A stretch of 64,000 nucleotides of DNA, taken from NCBI RefSeq assembly GCF_963548695.1, contig NZ_CAUUWA010000001.1, positions 25,867 to 89,866 on the forward strand. The letters run 5' to 3'. The notes beneath the pieces were generated by a model. It saw only the letters and a program-made list of their open reading frames with translations, was not told the origin of the DNA and ran no database searches. Position numbers and translations under genes: made by a program. Below, one piece after another: positions 10,401-17,655 of the stretch. Within the stretch, counting starts at the first letter, position 1. Every line of letters begins with the position of its first letter. This stretch comes from an uncultured Fretibacterium sp. (GTDB taxonomy: Bacteria; Synergistota; Synergistia; Synergistales; Aminobacteriaceae).

Positions 10401-10768
10401 CGGAACAAGAGGCCGCGGCGAAGCCCGCCGCGGCCTCGGGAACCCCCGCAGACGGCGGGTTCCCCGCGGAGCCCGCGTCGGCCAGCCAGGGTTCCGGCGG
10501 GCTCAGTACGACGGCGCCCGCGCCCCAGCAGCGTCCCAGACGCTTCTACGGCACGGTGCGGCTCGATCCCGGAAGGGTGGCGCTGGATGCGGGGCGTATC
10601 GCCGAGGCGGTGATCGCCCACCTGGAGGGACAGGTTGGCGCGCGCGTCTCCGTCACGCTGGAGATTGAGGCAGACCTCCCGGACGGCGTGCCCGAACACA
10701 TCGTCCGTGCCGTGACGGAGAATAGCATGACGCTGAAATTTGAACAGCACGCCTTCGAGTCGGAGTGA
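7433..10768 (+). CDS. HEPN (Swt1-like)-DUF499 AAA+ ATPase
   Basis: A 1111-residue protein from the ATG at 7433 (GTG at 7430 is also possible; GGGAGGG lies about eight bases upstream). Residues 1-130 resemble the Swt1-type HEPN domain, with an Rx4H motif (RNRWAH) near residues 90-95. The DUF499 ATPase follows, with Walker A FGGGKTHS near residue 246 and Walker B LILVDEW near 353. The C-terminal ~120 residues form a small domain after a Pro/Ala-rich linker (about 985-1030). DUF499 proteins (COG1483) include the BREX BrxC/PglY type and act as large ATPases in DNA-modification defence. Last gene of the island, closed by a hairpin terminator at 10863. The HEPN domain may supply RNase activity; this is inferred from the motif. 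Confidence 0.87.
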   Translation: MAMTNYERVGRAMELLRLGLAPFVERELGNVVPAPQELARSYFPDDPMAQKPLAEWDASLLLRLMWDAWNSTFKQVLGFSERSLVSELRTFRNRWAHQEKFSSDDTDRALDSAARLLTAISAPEADELNKMKMELRRIVYDEQVRGEKRRAGGSLVEAAPGVLKPWRAVVEPHDDVASGRYQQAEFAADLWQVHRGEGASEYRDPREFFRRTFLTDSLRRLLAGGAERLSGKGGDPVVQLQTNFGGGKTHSMLALYHLFSGVQPGELAGAEDILAEAGIDTLPAVRRVVLVGNKISPGNPSVKPDGFTVRTLWGELAWQLGGAAAYERIRADDERATNPGDLLRELLREYGPCLILVDEWVAYARQLHDSGDLPGGSFETQFSFAQTLTESAKGVENSLLVVSLPASDTGAPRREVDDTEVGGLRGREALDRLQNVVGRVESSWRPATAEEGFEIVRRRLFKSLDGADAFKSRDVTARAFSELYRSQRAEFPPECHDADYEERVRSAYPIHPEIFDRLYTDWSALVRFQRTRGVLRLMASVIHSLWERGDTSPLILPSTIPIDDPRVRSELTRYLPDNWDPVIGKDVDGPQSLPLRIDGDNPNLGKFSAARRVARTLYLGSAPTTTAPQKGVEDRRVKLGCAVPGDPVSVFGDALRRLVGAATYLYQDGVRYWYSTQPTVTKLAEDRAELLRREPERVAEELEKRLKNDLRQSADFERVHLFPRSSADVPDDQAVRLVVLSPEHPFTKKEDNAAEAAAREILENRGTAPRLYRNTLIFLAADKIRLQDMEAELRKYLAWRSILEEKESLNLDPHQARQSESQLKAADAAVLARLPETYQTLLVPTQSTPQEPVTFQAVRLSSGEGLAVRACKKLRNDENLLLSIGPAILRRYIDAIPLWRGDGNAVSLRQLAEDFAQYPYLPRIANPRVLVRSASEGVALLTWRNDTFAYAEGYDGARYLGLRGGQNVSCSAEGGGLLVRPEAAEAQLKAEQEAAAKPAAASGTPADGGFPAEPASASQGSGGLSTTAPAPQQRPRRFYGTVRLDPGRVALDAGRIAEAVIAHLEGQVGARVSVTLEIEADLPDGVPEHIVRAVTENSMTLKFEQHAFESE

Positions 10769-10862
10769 GGGATAAGGGGCGAACGGGGGCGAGTGGGAAA
10801 CGCCAGCGTTGTTCTCCATGATGTGCATTACCATGACGTGGATGTGCGTGACGTGGTTGAGG

Positions 10863-10902
10863 GGCGGGGAAGGGGACTTCGTTCGAGGTCCTTTTTCCCG
10901 CC
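10863..10902. terminator. Bidirectional hairpin terminator between convergent genes
   Basis: A near-perfect inverted repeat of about 19 pairs: GGCGGGGAAGGGGAC pairs with GTCCTTTTTCCCGCC, including G-U pairs. The run of five T's is inside the 3' arm and the matching A/G-rich arm serves the other strand. It lies between the DUF499 gene (+) and hldE (-), so it probably ends both transcripts. Confidence 0.75.
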
Positions 10903-10937
10903 TTTGTGCAACCGTCCCTCTCTCGCGCCGATGAGCG

Positions 10938-12791
10938 CTACAGGCGTTCCAGAATCCAGCCCCTCAGGACGACCGCCTGGTTGTGGGCGGTATCCTTCGC
11001 CGCGTAGATCAGGCTGACCCTTCCCTCGCTCAGACGTTCGCGGATCCAGCCCAGGAACTCCGATCCCATGGGGTTCGCGTTCAGCTCGCCCCGATAATGC
11101 TCCGCAAACTCGGCGAATCTATCCTCCTTGTGAGCGAACTCCTGCCTAAGCTGCGTCGAGGGGGCGATCTCCTTCCACCATCGTTCCACCTTCAGAGTCT
11201 CTTTCGAGACGCCTCGGGGCCAAAGCCGATCGACGAGGACACGGCAGCCATCGGAGGGGTCGGTCGCGTCGTATGCTCTTTTGAGCACCAGGTCCGGGGC
11301 CACGGTCCTCTTTCCCATTGAACCGGGCGGCGCTCCGCGCTCCAGAGTCCCCGTCGTCGAAAGCCCCTCGACGAGCGGCAGAATGACGACCTCGCCCACG
11401 AACTCCCGGCCGGGGAGGTCCTCGGCCCGATAGTCGCCGCCCTTTGCCAGCACGTCGGGCCTCAGCCCCGAGAGCAGGGCCGCCGGGGTATCCTCGTCGA
11501 ACACGACCACCAGATCGACGGGCCTCAGCGCGGCCAGGAGGAGCGCTCGGTTCCCCTCCGTATTGACGGGACGGGACGGACCCTTGAGGGCCCTGACGGA
11601 TCGGTCGCTGTTGAGTCCTACGACCAGGCGGTCCCCAAGGGCGCGGGCCCGGCGCAGGCTGTCCAGATGTCCGGCATGGAGTACGTCGAAGCATCCGTTG
11701 GTGAAGACCACCCGCAGCCCCTCTTCCTGCCAGGCGCGGACCTGCGCCGTCGCCTCGGAGGCGCCGACGATGGGGCTCGTGAGGCGCGCCTCGCAGGCGC
11801 AATCGTCCAGCAGTTCCTGGGCGGAGACGGGATAGGTACCGGACCGGGTGACGACGAACTGCGCCGCCTCGTTGGCCATGCGAGCGGCGGACTCCATGTC
11901 GAAGCCCGCAGCGGAAAAGGCGGCCAGAACGGCGATGACGGTGTCCCCGGCGCCGCTGACGTCGAACACCTCGACGGGCCTCGCCGGGATGTGAAGGGGC
12001 TCGTCGCCGAGCAGGCTCATCCCCTTCGAGGAGCGCGTCACGAGGAGGCGTCCGATGCCGTAACGGCGCCGAACCTCCCCCCCGGCCGATGCGACGCTGT
12101 CGTCCTCGTTCGAGATGGGGGAACCCTGGACGGCTGCCAGCTCCCCCAGGTTGGGGGTCGCGACGTCCGCCCCCCGGTATTTCGACCAATCGGAGCCCCG
12201 GGGGTCGACGAACACGGGGATGCCCCGCGCTTTCGCCCGTGCGATCGCCGCCGTGCACAGCCCGTCGGTGCAGAACCCCAGGCCGTAATCGGAGAGGATG
12301 AGGGCTCCGGCCCCCTCCGCGGCGGCGTGGTCCAGAAAGCGAAGGGCCCTATCCATCTGGACGTCCGTCAATGGCGTCACCGTCTCGTGGTCGAACCGCG
12401 CCACCTGCTGGCCGCCGCAGAGCAGCCGGGTCTTCGTCAGGGTCGGACCGGGGCGGGCGAGGAGCTCCGCCTCGATGTTCAATTTCTGCAAATGGGCTCG
12501 GACCCGTTCCGCCCCGGAATCGTTCCCTACGGTCCCCGACAGGAGGACCCGGCAGCCAAGCCCTCGAAGGTTCGCTGCGACGTTTCCGGCGCCGCCCAGG
12601 TTATCGGTCTCCGCCCCGCAGACGACCACGGGGATGGGAGCCTCGCGCGATACGCGGGAGGTTGCGCCGAACAGGTAACGGTCCAGCACCACGTCCCCCA
12701 GGACCGCGACGGCGACCTTGGACATTCTATGGGCGCGAAGGAAATCCAGTAAAGCCTGCGTTGTCTGCGTTCTTTGAAGATTGTTCTGCAT
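10938..12791 (-). CDS. hldE: Bifunctional heptose kinase/adenylyltransferase HldE with fused C-terminal DUF488 domain
   Basis: A 617-residue protein making ADP-activated heptose for the lipopolysaccharide inner core. Residues 1-335 are the ribokinase-type HldE kinase (D-beta-D-heptose 7-phosphate kinase) with DVSGAGDT near 274-281. Residues ~355-490 are the cytidylyltransferase-like domain with NGCFDVLHAGH near 364-374, ending in the normal family tail VEGLSTTG. In the same frame, without a stop, follow ~126 residues of DUF488 (YeaO-like; VLVDRLWPRGVSKE), starting near Met492 (11318). HldE alone is usually ~475-490 residues, so this is a fusion. It is the last gene of the long envelope operon, 164 bases after the GT4 gene. 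What DUF488 adds is unknown; an internal start at Met492 could also yield it separately. Confidence 0.9.
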   Translation of the reverse strand: MQNNLQRTQTTQALLDFLRAHRMSKVAVAVLGDVVLDRYLFGATSRVSREAPIPVVVCGAETDNLGGAGNVAANLRGLGCRVLLSGTVGNDSGAERVRAHLQKLNIEAELLARPGPTLTKTRLLCGGQQVARFDHETVTPLTDVQMDRALRFLDHAAAEGAGALILSDYGLGFCTDGLCTAAIARAKARGIPVFVDPRGSDWSKYRGADVATPNLGELAAVQGSPISNEDDSVASAGGEVRRRYGIGRLLVTRSSKGMSLLGDEPLHIPARPVEVFDVSGAGDTVIAVLAAFSAAGFDMESAARMANEAAQFVVTRSGTYPVSAQELLDDCACEARLTSPIVGASEATAQVRAWQEEGLRVVFTNGCFDVLHAGHLDSLRRARALGDRLVVGLNSDRSVRALKGPSRPVNTEGNRALLLAALRPVDLVVVFDEDTPAALLSGLRPDVLAKGGDYRAEDLPGREFVGEVVILPLVEGLSTTGTLERGAPPGSMGKRTVAPDLVLKRAYDATDPSDGCRVLVDRLWPRGVSKETLKVERWWKEIAPSTQLRQEFAHKEDRFAEFAEHYRGELNANPMGSEFLGWIRERLSEGRVSLIYAAKDTAHNQAVVLRGWILERL

Positions 12792-12937
12792 GTCGGACCT
12801 CGGAGGAGGGCCTCGGTGCGCCCTCGTGATCGATTTTTCCGTTTCGTTCTTTTACCTTTTGCTCGGCCGGCACGCGTTCCGTGTCGGTTGCTGGAAGACA
12901 GGGCCGGCGCGTCCGTATTGTATCAAAAATCGCTCTG

Positions 12938-12959
12938 ATGGAATTCACATGGAATTCAC
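12938..12959. repeat. 11-bp perfect tandem duplication
   Basis: ATGGAATTCAC occurs twice in direct succession at 12938-12948 and 12949-12959. The second copy covers the stop codon of the GT4 glycosyltransferase on the reverse strand. It is a simple local duplication without an evident function. Confidence 0.8.
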
Positions 12960-14101
12960 GAGGAGGCCAGGTCGCGGAAGAGCTCCAGCCAGGCCTCCGC
13001 CGCCCGCTCCTCGGAGAAAAATGCCGCGCGCCCGCGCAGGTCCTCGGACGGCAGAGGATGCGACAGGGCCTCCCTGAGGGCGTAGGCCACGTCCTCAGGG
13101 TCCCCGACCCGCGCCAGCCGGCCGTACCGTCCGCCGTCCAGGATCTCGGACGGACCGCTCGGGCAATCGGTCGAGACGACGTTGCAGCCGCAGGCCAAAG
13201 CCTCCGCCACGACGTTGCCGAACCCCTCGAAGCGCGAGGTCAGGGCGAACACCGCGGCACGGGACATCCAGGCGTAGGGATTGGGCGCGTAGCCGGGCAG
13301 CAGGGTGCGGCCGGTCAGGTTTTTCTCCTCGATCAGCCTTTCCAGCATCCTGCGTTGTTTTCCCTCCCCCAGAACGATCAGCCTCACGTCCGGAAGGTCC
13401 CGGGCCAGGAGGGCGAAGGCGTGCACGAGCGTTGCGAAGTCCTTCTGGTCCCCGAGGCGCCCCGCGCCGAGGACGACGGGAGGCTCTCCGGGAGCCAGCC
13501 AGGGGTGCGGAACGGGAGCCCGGGCCTCCTCCAGCAGCTCGTCCGTCACCACGGGGTTGTAGATGACGCGGATGCGGTCGGGAGAAAGGAGGTGCAGCCC
13601 TCTCATCTCCCCGGCCACCCCGTTCGAGATGCAGACGCAGGCGGAGGCCGCGGGATAAAGCAGGCGGCATCGCAGAAACCGCAGGCGCGTCTGCAGAGGG
13701 CCCCGGTCCATCGTGAACATGTTGCGCTGCGAGAGGACGACCCTGAAGGGTCCCCCCAGCATCCGTTTCGCCAACAGCGCGCGCATGGACGTGTAGACGG
13801 GCAGGAGAAAGTCCGTGGGGCGGGCGCGGAGCTCCTGCAGCAGGCGGAGAAAGGAGCTGTGCAGGTCCACGGTCCTTATGGCGGGATCGATGGAATCCAG
13901 GAGCGGGCCGCGCACCCTCAGAAGGAGGAGCGTCACCTCCACGTTTCTGCGTGCCAGCCCGTTGGCGAGCCTCAGCGACGATCGCTCCGCGCCGCCCTCC
14001 CCGGCGTCGCGGAGCAGGAAGGCGACGCGCAGCGGCTTCTCCGTGGGGCACTCGAGGGAAACCTCTCGACTATGCAAAATCATTGATGGCGGCGCAGACA
14101 T
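12956..14101 (-). CDS. GT4-family glycosyltransferase
   Basis: A 381-residue GT-B glycosyltransferase of the GT4 (glycos_transf_1) family. The N-terminal AGEGGAERSSLRLANGLA is the acceptor-side signature. The donor domain shows GAGRLGDQKDFATLV (~230), and the family E-x7-E-like SRFEGFGNVVAEALACG stretch near 310-327. No signal peptide or membrane segment, so it probably acts at the cytoplasmic face on a lipid-linked or core sugar acceptor. The frame starts at 14101, overlapping fdtB by 32 bases; Met7 at 14083 (14-base overlap) is an alternative. Position after the fdtA/fdtB genes suggests transfer of the 3-amino-3,6-dideoxyhexose or an adjacent sugar, but acceptor and donor cannot be read from sequence. 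Confidence 0.85.
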   Translation of the reverse strand: MSAPPSMILHSREVSLECPTEKPLRVAFLLRDAGEGGAERSSLRLANGLARRNVEVTLLLLRVRGPLLDSIDPAIRTVDLHSSFLRLLQELRARPTDFLLPVYTSMRALLAKRMLGGPFRVVLSQRNMFTMDRGPLQTRLRFLRCRLLYPAASACVCISNGVAGEMRGLHLLSPDRIRVIYNPVVTDELLEEARAPVPHPWLAPGEPPVVLGAGRLGDQKDFATLVHAFALLARDLPDVRLIVLGEGKQRRMLERLIEEKNLTGRTLLPGYAPNPYAWMSRAAVFALTSRFEGFGNVVAEALACGCNVVSTDCPSGPSEILDGGRYGRLARVGDPEDVAYALREALSHPLPSEDLRGRAAFFSEERAAEAWLELFRDLASS

Positions 14102-15164
14102 AATCTATCTCGGCCGGAGATATCCCGTCATATACGGGCAGGCTCAGCACCGTGTCCGCACAGCGTTCCGCGATCGGGAAATCACCCTTTCCGAAACCCA
14201 GGCGGGAATAGGCCCGACTGAGGTGCGGTGGAATGGGGTAGTGAATCAGAGTGCCGATCCCCGCGTTCTTCAGGTGGCGCTGCAGAGCGTCCCGCTTATC
14301 GGATGCGACGACGAACTGATGCCACACGGGCTCGACGTTGTCTCTGACCTTGGGGAGCCCGATCGAGGGATTGGTGATGGCACTCCTGTAACGATCGGCG
14401 ACCCATTGACGTCCCCGCCGAAGCTGAGGCAGGTGCCTGAGCTTCACGCGGAGCAGCGCGGCCTGGAGTTCGTCCAGGCGGGAATTGACCCCCTCGATTT
14501 CGTGGACGTACTTCTGGACGCTGCCGTAGTTTCTCAGGAGGCGGATGCGCTGGGCAATCTCATCGGAATCCGTGACCACGGCTCCGGCGTCTCCGAAGGC
14601 CCCCAGATTCTTGGTAGGGAAAAAGCTGAAGCAGCCGATGGTCCCCCAGGACCCCGTCATCCTTCCCGACACCGAGGCTCCGTGACTCTGAGCGCAGTCC
14701 TCGATGACGAAGAGCTTATATTTTTCAGCCACGGTATGGATGGAGGGCATGTCACAGGGCTGGCCGTACAAGTGGACCGGCATGATGGCCCGGGTGCGTT
14801 TCGTGATAGCTGGCTCGATTCGCAGGGGATCGAGATTGTAAAATTCGTCGGGCTCCACGAAAACAGGGGTGGCGCCGCGCTCCGTGATGCCCAGGACGGA
14901 GGCGATATAGGTATTCGACGGGACGATGACCTCGTCCCCCGGACCGATGTCGAGGGCGCGCACCGAGAGGACGAGCGCGTCCAATCCCGAAGCCAGGCCC
15001 ACGCAGTGCCGGCTTCCCGTGAAGCGGGCGAATTCCTCCTCAAAGGCTTCCACTTCTTTCCCCAGGACGTACCAACCGGAGCGAAGCACCCGGCCGGCCG
15101 CCTCGAGGTACTCTTCGCGAAAAAGCTCGAACTGGGGGCTCAGGGTATTTGCGGGGACCTTCAC
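14070..15164 (-). CDS. fdtB: DegT/DnrJ/EryC1 sugar aminotransferase (FdtB-like)
   Basis: A 364-residue PLP-dependent aminotransferase of the DegT/DnrJ/EryC1/StrS family. The PLP lysine is in FFPTKNLGAFGDAGA (Lys ~184), the phosphate-binding GLASGLDALVLS is near 57-68, and VIEDCAQSHGA near 152-162. The start codon overlaps the fdtA stop (ATGA). With RmlA, RmlB and FdtA it would aminate dTDP-3-keto-6-deoxyhexose to dTDP-3-amino-3,6-dideoxyhexose (Fuc3N or Qui3N). No dedicated N-acetyltransferase (FdtC-like) is found in the window. The FdtB assignment rests on the neighbouring FdtA-like gene; alone it could be another C3 or C4 aminotransferase such as QdtB. Confidence 0.8.
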   Translation of the reverse strand: MKVPANTLSPQFELFREEYLEAAGRVLRSGWYVLGKEVEAFEEEFARFTGSRHCVGLASGLDALVLSVRALDIGPGDEVIVPSNTYIASVLGITERGATPVFVEPDEFYNLDPLRIEPAITKRTRAIMPVHLYGQPCDMPSIHTVAEKYKLFVIEDCAQSHGASVSGRMTGSWGTIGCFSFFPTKNLGAFGDAGAVVTDSDEIAQRIRLLRNYGSVQKYVHEIEGVNSRLDELQAALLRVKLRHLPQLRRGRQWVADRYRSAITNPSIGLPKVRDNVEPVWHQFVVASDKRDALQRHLKNAGIGTLIHYPIPPHLSRAYSRLGFGKGDFPIAERCADTVLSLPVYDGISPAEIDYVCAAINDFA

Positions 15165-15604
15165 TGCAATCGCCTCCCATCGAATGATTGCATTCGTGAG
15201 ACAAACGTGTCGTAGTCACGAATGTAATCGGATTCATCGTAATGATCGGAAGCCAGCACCAACAGGACGCTGTCCCTCTCGATCCAACGCATGGTGTGCC
15301 ACAGGTCGGGCCCGAGGAACAGACCTTTTTCGGGGGTGTTCAGAACAAAGGTCTCCGTCCTGCCCAGGCCGTCGTCCAGAAAAACCTCGATGGCCCCGTT
15401 CACGCAGACCAGAAATTGCCTCAGGGCCTTGTGCGCATGTCCTCCCCGCACGCCGCCGGGCCCCACGCCATAGGAATAGTACACGCGTCTGATCTCGAAG
15501 GGGACGTCGCGAAGCGCCTCGATGAACGAGACCCTTCCCAACACGGAGGGCTTTGCGGCCCGTGTTTTTATGTCCTGCAGCACAGCGAATTTCAGTCCTC
15601 CCAT
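15161..15604 (-). CDS. fdtA: dTDP-4-oxo-6-deoxyglucose 3,4-ketoisomerase (FdtA/WxcM cupin)
   Basis: A 147-residue cupin of the FdtA/WxcM family. The metal-free active-site motif RGGHAHKALRQF (residues ~53-64) carries the catalytic histidines, and GPDLWHTM is near 97-104. The enzyme isomerises dTDP-4-keto-6-deoxyglucose to the 3-keto sugar, the substrate of the adjacent aminotransferase. Galacto (FdtA) versus gluco (QdtA) specificity cannot be settled here. Its ATG at 15604 has no good Shine-Dalgarno sequence; the leader instead contains three degenerate 11-base repeats (CGACTACAACA type). Confidence 0.82.
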   Translation of the reverse strand: MGGLKFAVLQDIKTRAAKPSVLGRVSFIEALRDVPFEIRRVYYSYGVGPGGVRGGHAHKALRQFLVCVNGAIEVFLDDGLGRTETFVLNTPEKGLFLGPDLWHTMRWIERDSVLLVLASDHYDESDYIRDYDTFVSRMQSFDGRRLQ

Positions 15605-15657
15605 ACGACTACAACATGACTACGACACGACTGCAACGAAAAACGCATCGGGTAAGC

Positions 15658-15688
15658 AGGGCCCGGAGGTTCGAGAGACGCGGGCCCT
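15658..15688 (-). terminator. Weak hairpin between rmlA and fdtA
   Basis: AGGGCCCG at 15658-15665 pairs with CGGGCCCT at 15681-15688 around a 15-base loop. No T-run follows on the reverse strand, so it may attenuate rather than end transcription from rmlA into fdtA. The ~98-base gap is the only sizeable gap in this part of the operon. Confidence 0.35.
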
Positions 15689-15702
15689 TTCGATTCCCTC
15701 CA

Positions 15703-16569
15703 TCACAGGAGACCTTCCAGATACCGGGCGTAATCCGTACCCCGGAGACGTTCGATCGTGGAAAGGAGCTTGTCCTTCGCGATCCAGCCGCTGCGCAGGG
15801 CGATCTCCTCCGGACAGGCGATCATCAGACCCTGGCGCTTCTGGACGACCTCGATGAAGGTCCCCGCCTCGGAGAGGGCCTCGTGCGTTCCCGTGTCCAG
15901 CCAGGCGAAACCGCGTCCCATCGGCTCCAGCCGCAAGCTCCCCTCATCATGGTAAAGCCGGATCAGGTCCATGATCTCGAGTTCTCCACGAGCGGAGGGG
16001 GAGAGCCGCCGCGTCTTTCCGACAACCGTTTCATCGAAAAAATAAAGCCCCACGACGGCGTAATGCGACCGAGGCCGGGAGGGCTTCTCCTCCAGGCTCA
16101 GGATCTTCCCCTTCTCATCGAACTCGACGACGCCATAGCGCTCCGGGTCCTTGACCCGATAGGCGAACACGGTGCCGCCGCACTCGAGCGCGGCGGCGTT
16201 TCTAACCATCTCGCTCAGAGAGGAGCCATAAAAGACATTGTCCCCCAAGATCAAGGCCGCGCCCTCGCCGGCGAGAAACTCCTCCCCCAGCAGAAACGCC
16301 TGGGGCAGCCCTTCAGGTAGCGGCTGGATGCGGTATTTCAGGCTGATTCCCAGCTGCGAACCGTCTCCCAGAAGCCTCCGATACTGATCGATGTCCTCGG
16401 GGGAGGAGATCAGCAGAATGTCACGTATCCCCGCCAGCATCAGGGTCGTCAGGGGGTAATAGATCATGGGCTTGTCGTAAATCGGCAACAGCTGTTTACT
16501 GACGGCCAGGGTCAGAGGGTACAGCCGCGTTCCTCTTCCTCCGGCCAGGATGATTCCCTTTCTTATCAT
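15703..16569 (-). CDS. rmlA: Glucose-1-phosphate thymidylyltransferase RmlA
   Basis: A 288-residue nucleotidyltransferase that makes dTDP-glucose from dTTP and glucose 1-phosphate. The N-terminal [15 protein letters not shown] is the nucleotide-binding signature, followed by [24 protein letters not shown] (Asp ~110) and the [20 protein letters not shown] segment near 160-180 match RmlA. Length is normal for the family (~290). The start overlaps the stop of rmlB (ATGA at 16566). It supplies substrate to RmlB, FdtA and FdtB in the same operon. No rmlC or rmlD is present, so rhamnose is not the product here. Confidence 0.93.
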   Translation of the reverse strand: MIRKGIILAGGRGTRLYPLTLAVSKQLLPIYDKPMIYYPLTTLMLAGIRDILLISSPEDIDQYRRLLGDGSQLGISLKYRIQPLPEGLPQAFLLGEEFLAGEGAALILGDNVFYGSSLSEMVRNAAALECGGTVFAYRVKDPERYGVVEFDEKGKILSLEEKPSRPRSHYAVVGLYFFDETVVGKTRRLSPSARGELEIMDLIRLYHDEGSLRLEPMGRGFAWLDTGTHEALSEAGTFIEVVQKRQGLMIACPEEIALRSGWIAKDKLLSTIERLRGTDYARYLEGLL

Positions 16570-17639
16570 GACGGCCCCCTCATGCCCAGGCGCTTCAGCT
16601 GATAATCCTTCGTGACGGATTGCAGCCAGGCCTCGTTTTCCAAATACCAGGATACGGTTGCGCGGATCCCGGATTCGAATACGTATTCCGGTCTCCAGTT
16701 CAACTCCCTTCGGATTTTCGAGCTGTCGATGGCGTAGCGGCGGTCGTGACCCGGACGGTCCGGGACGAAACGGATGCGCTCCCTGTGGGAGCGTCCATCC
16801 TTCCCGGGGCGCCGCTCGTCCAGGATATCGCAGAGGAGGTTCACCACCTCGAGGTTGGAGCGCTCGCAGTTTCCTCCCACGTTGTAGCTCTCTCCGGGAC
16901 GTCCGTGCTCCAGGACAGCCGCCAGGGCGCTGCAGTGATCGGCGACGTAGAGCCAGTCGCGGACGTTCCTGCCGTCCCCGTAGATCGGGAGCTCTCCGCC
17001 CCGAAGGATGGAGAGGATCATGTGCGGGATCAGCTTTTCCGGAAATTGATAGGGCCCATAGTTATTGGAACAATTTGTGGTCAGTGTCGGCAGTCCGTAA
17101 CTGCGGTGCCAGGCGCGGACCAGGTGGTCCGCGCTTGCCTTGGAAGCGGCGTAGGGAGAGTTGGGGGCGTAGGGGTCCGATTCGGAAAAACGGCCCGTAT
17201 CCCCCAGGGAGCCGAACACCTCGTCCGTCGAGACATGCAGAAAACGGAACGCAGCCTTTTCTTCGCTCCGCCCGTCCAGGCCGTCCAGCCAGGAACGCGC
17301 CGCCTCCAGCAGGCGGAAAGTCCCCTCGATGTTGGTCCTGATGAAGGCGGAGGGAGCGTCGATGGAGCGATCCACATGGGATTCCGCCGCCAGGTTGAGG
17401 ACTCCGGCGAAACGGTATCGCTCGAAAAGGCTGCGAAGCAACTCCGCATCGGCGATATCCCCTTCGACAAAGGTAAAACGGGGATCTTCAAACGCCCTTG
17501 CAAGAGATGCCTTGTGTCCGGCGTAGGTCAGGCTGTCCAGCACGACGACGCCGGCACGCCGCTCCAGGAGGTAATGCGTGAGGTTGCTGCCGATGAAACC
17601 GGCGCCCCCGGTAACGAGAAAAAATTTGTCCGCTGTCAC
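16566..17639 (-). CDS. rmlB: dTDP-glucose 4,6-dehydratase RmlB
   Basis: A 357-residue short-chain dehydrogenase-like enzyme. NAD binding is by [15 protein letters not shown] at residues ~10-24; the catalytic [10 protein letters not shown] is near 138-147 and YAASKASAD (Tyr-x3-Lys) near 166-174. It converts dTDP-glucose to dTDP-4-keto-6-deoxyglucose. It begins with GTG at 17639 behind AAGGAGGATG. Gene order rmlB-rmlA-fdtA-fdtB with overlapping stops and starts marks one pathway unit. Length is normal. Confidence 0.93.
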   Translation of the reverse strand: MTADKFFLVTGGAGFIGSNLTHYLLERRAGVVVLDSLTYAGHKASLARAFEDPRFTFVEGDIADAELLRSLFERYRFAGVLNLAAESHVDRSIDAPSAFIRTNIEGTFRLLEAARSWLDGLDGRSEEKAAFRFLHVSTDEVFGSLGDTGRFSESDPYAPNSPYAASKASADHLVRAWHRSYGLPTLTTNCSNNYGPYQFPEKLIPHMILSILRGGELPIYGDGRNVRDWLYVADHCSALAAVLEHGRPGESYNVGGNCERSNLEVVNLLCDILDERRPGKDGRSHRERIRFVPDRPGHDRRYAIDSSKIRRELNWRPEYVFESGIRATVSWYLENEAWLQSVTKDYQLKRLGMRGPS

Positions 17640-17655
17640 GTCGAGCTCATCCTCC

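Noticed and set aside
10938..11318. DUF488 as an independent gene
   Set aside because: No stop separates it from hldE and no good ribosome site precedes Met492, so it is listed as a fusion, with internal initiation left open.
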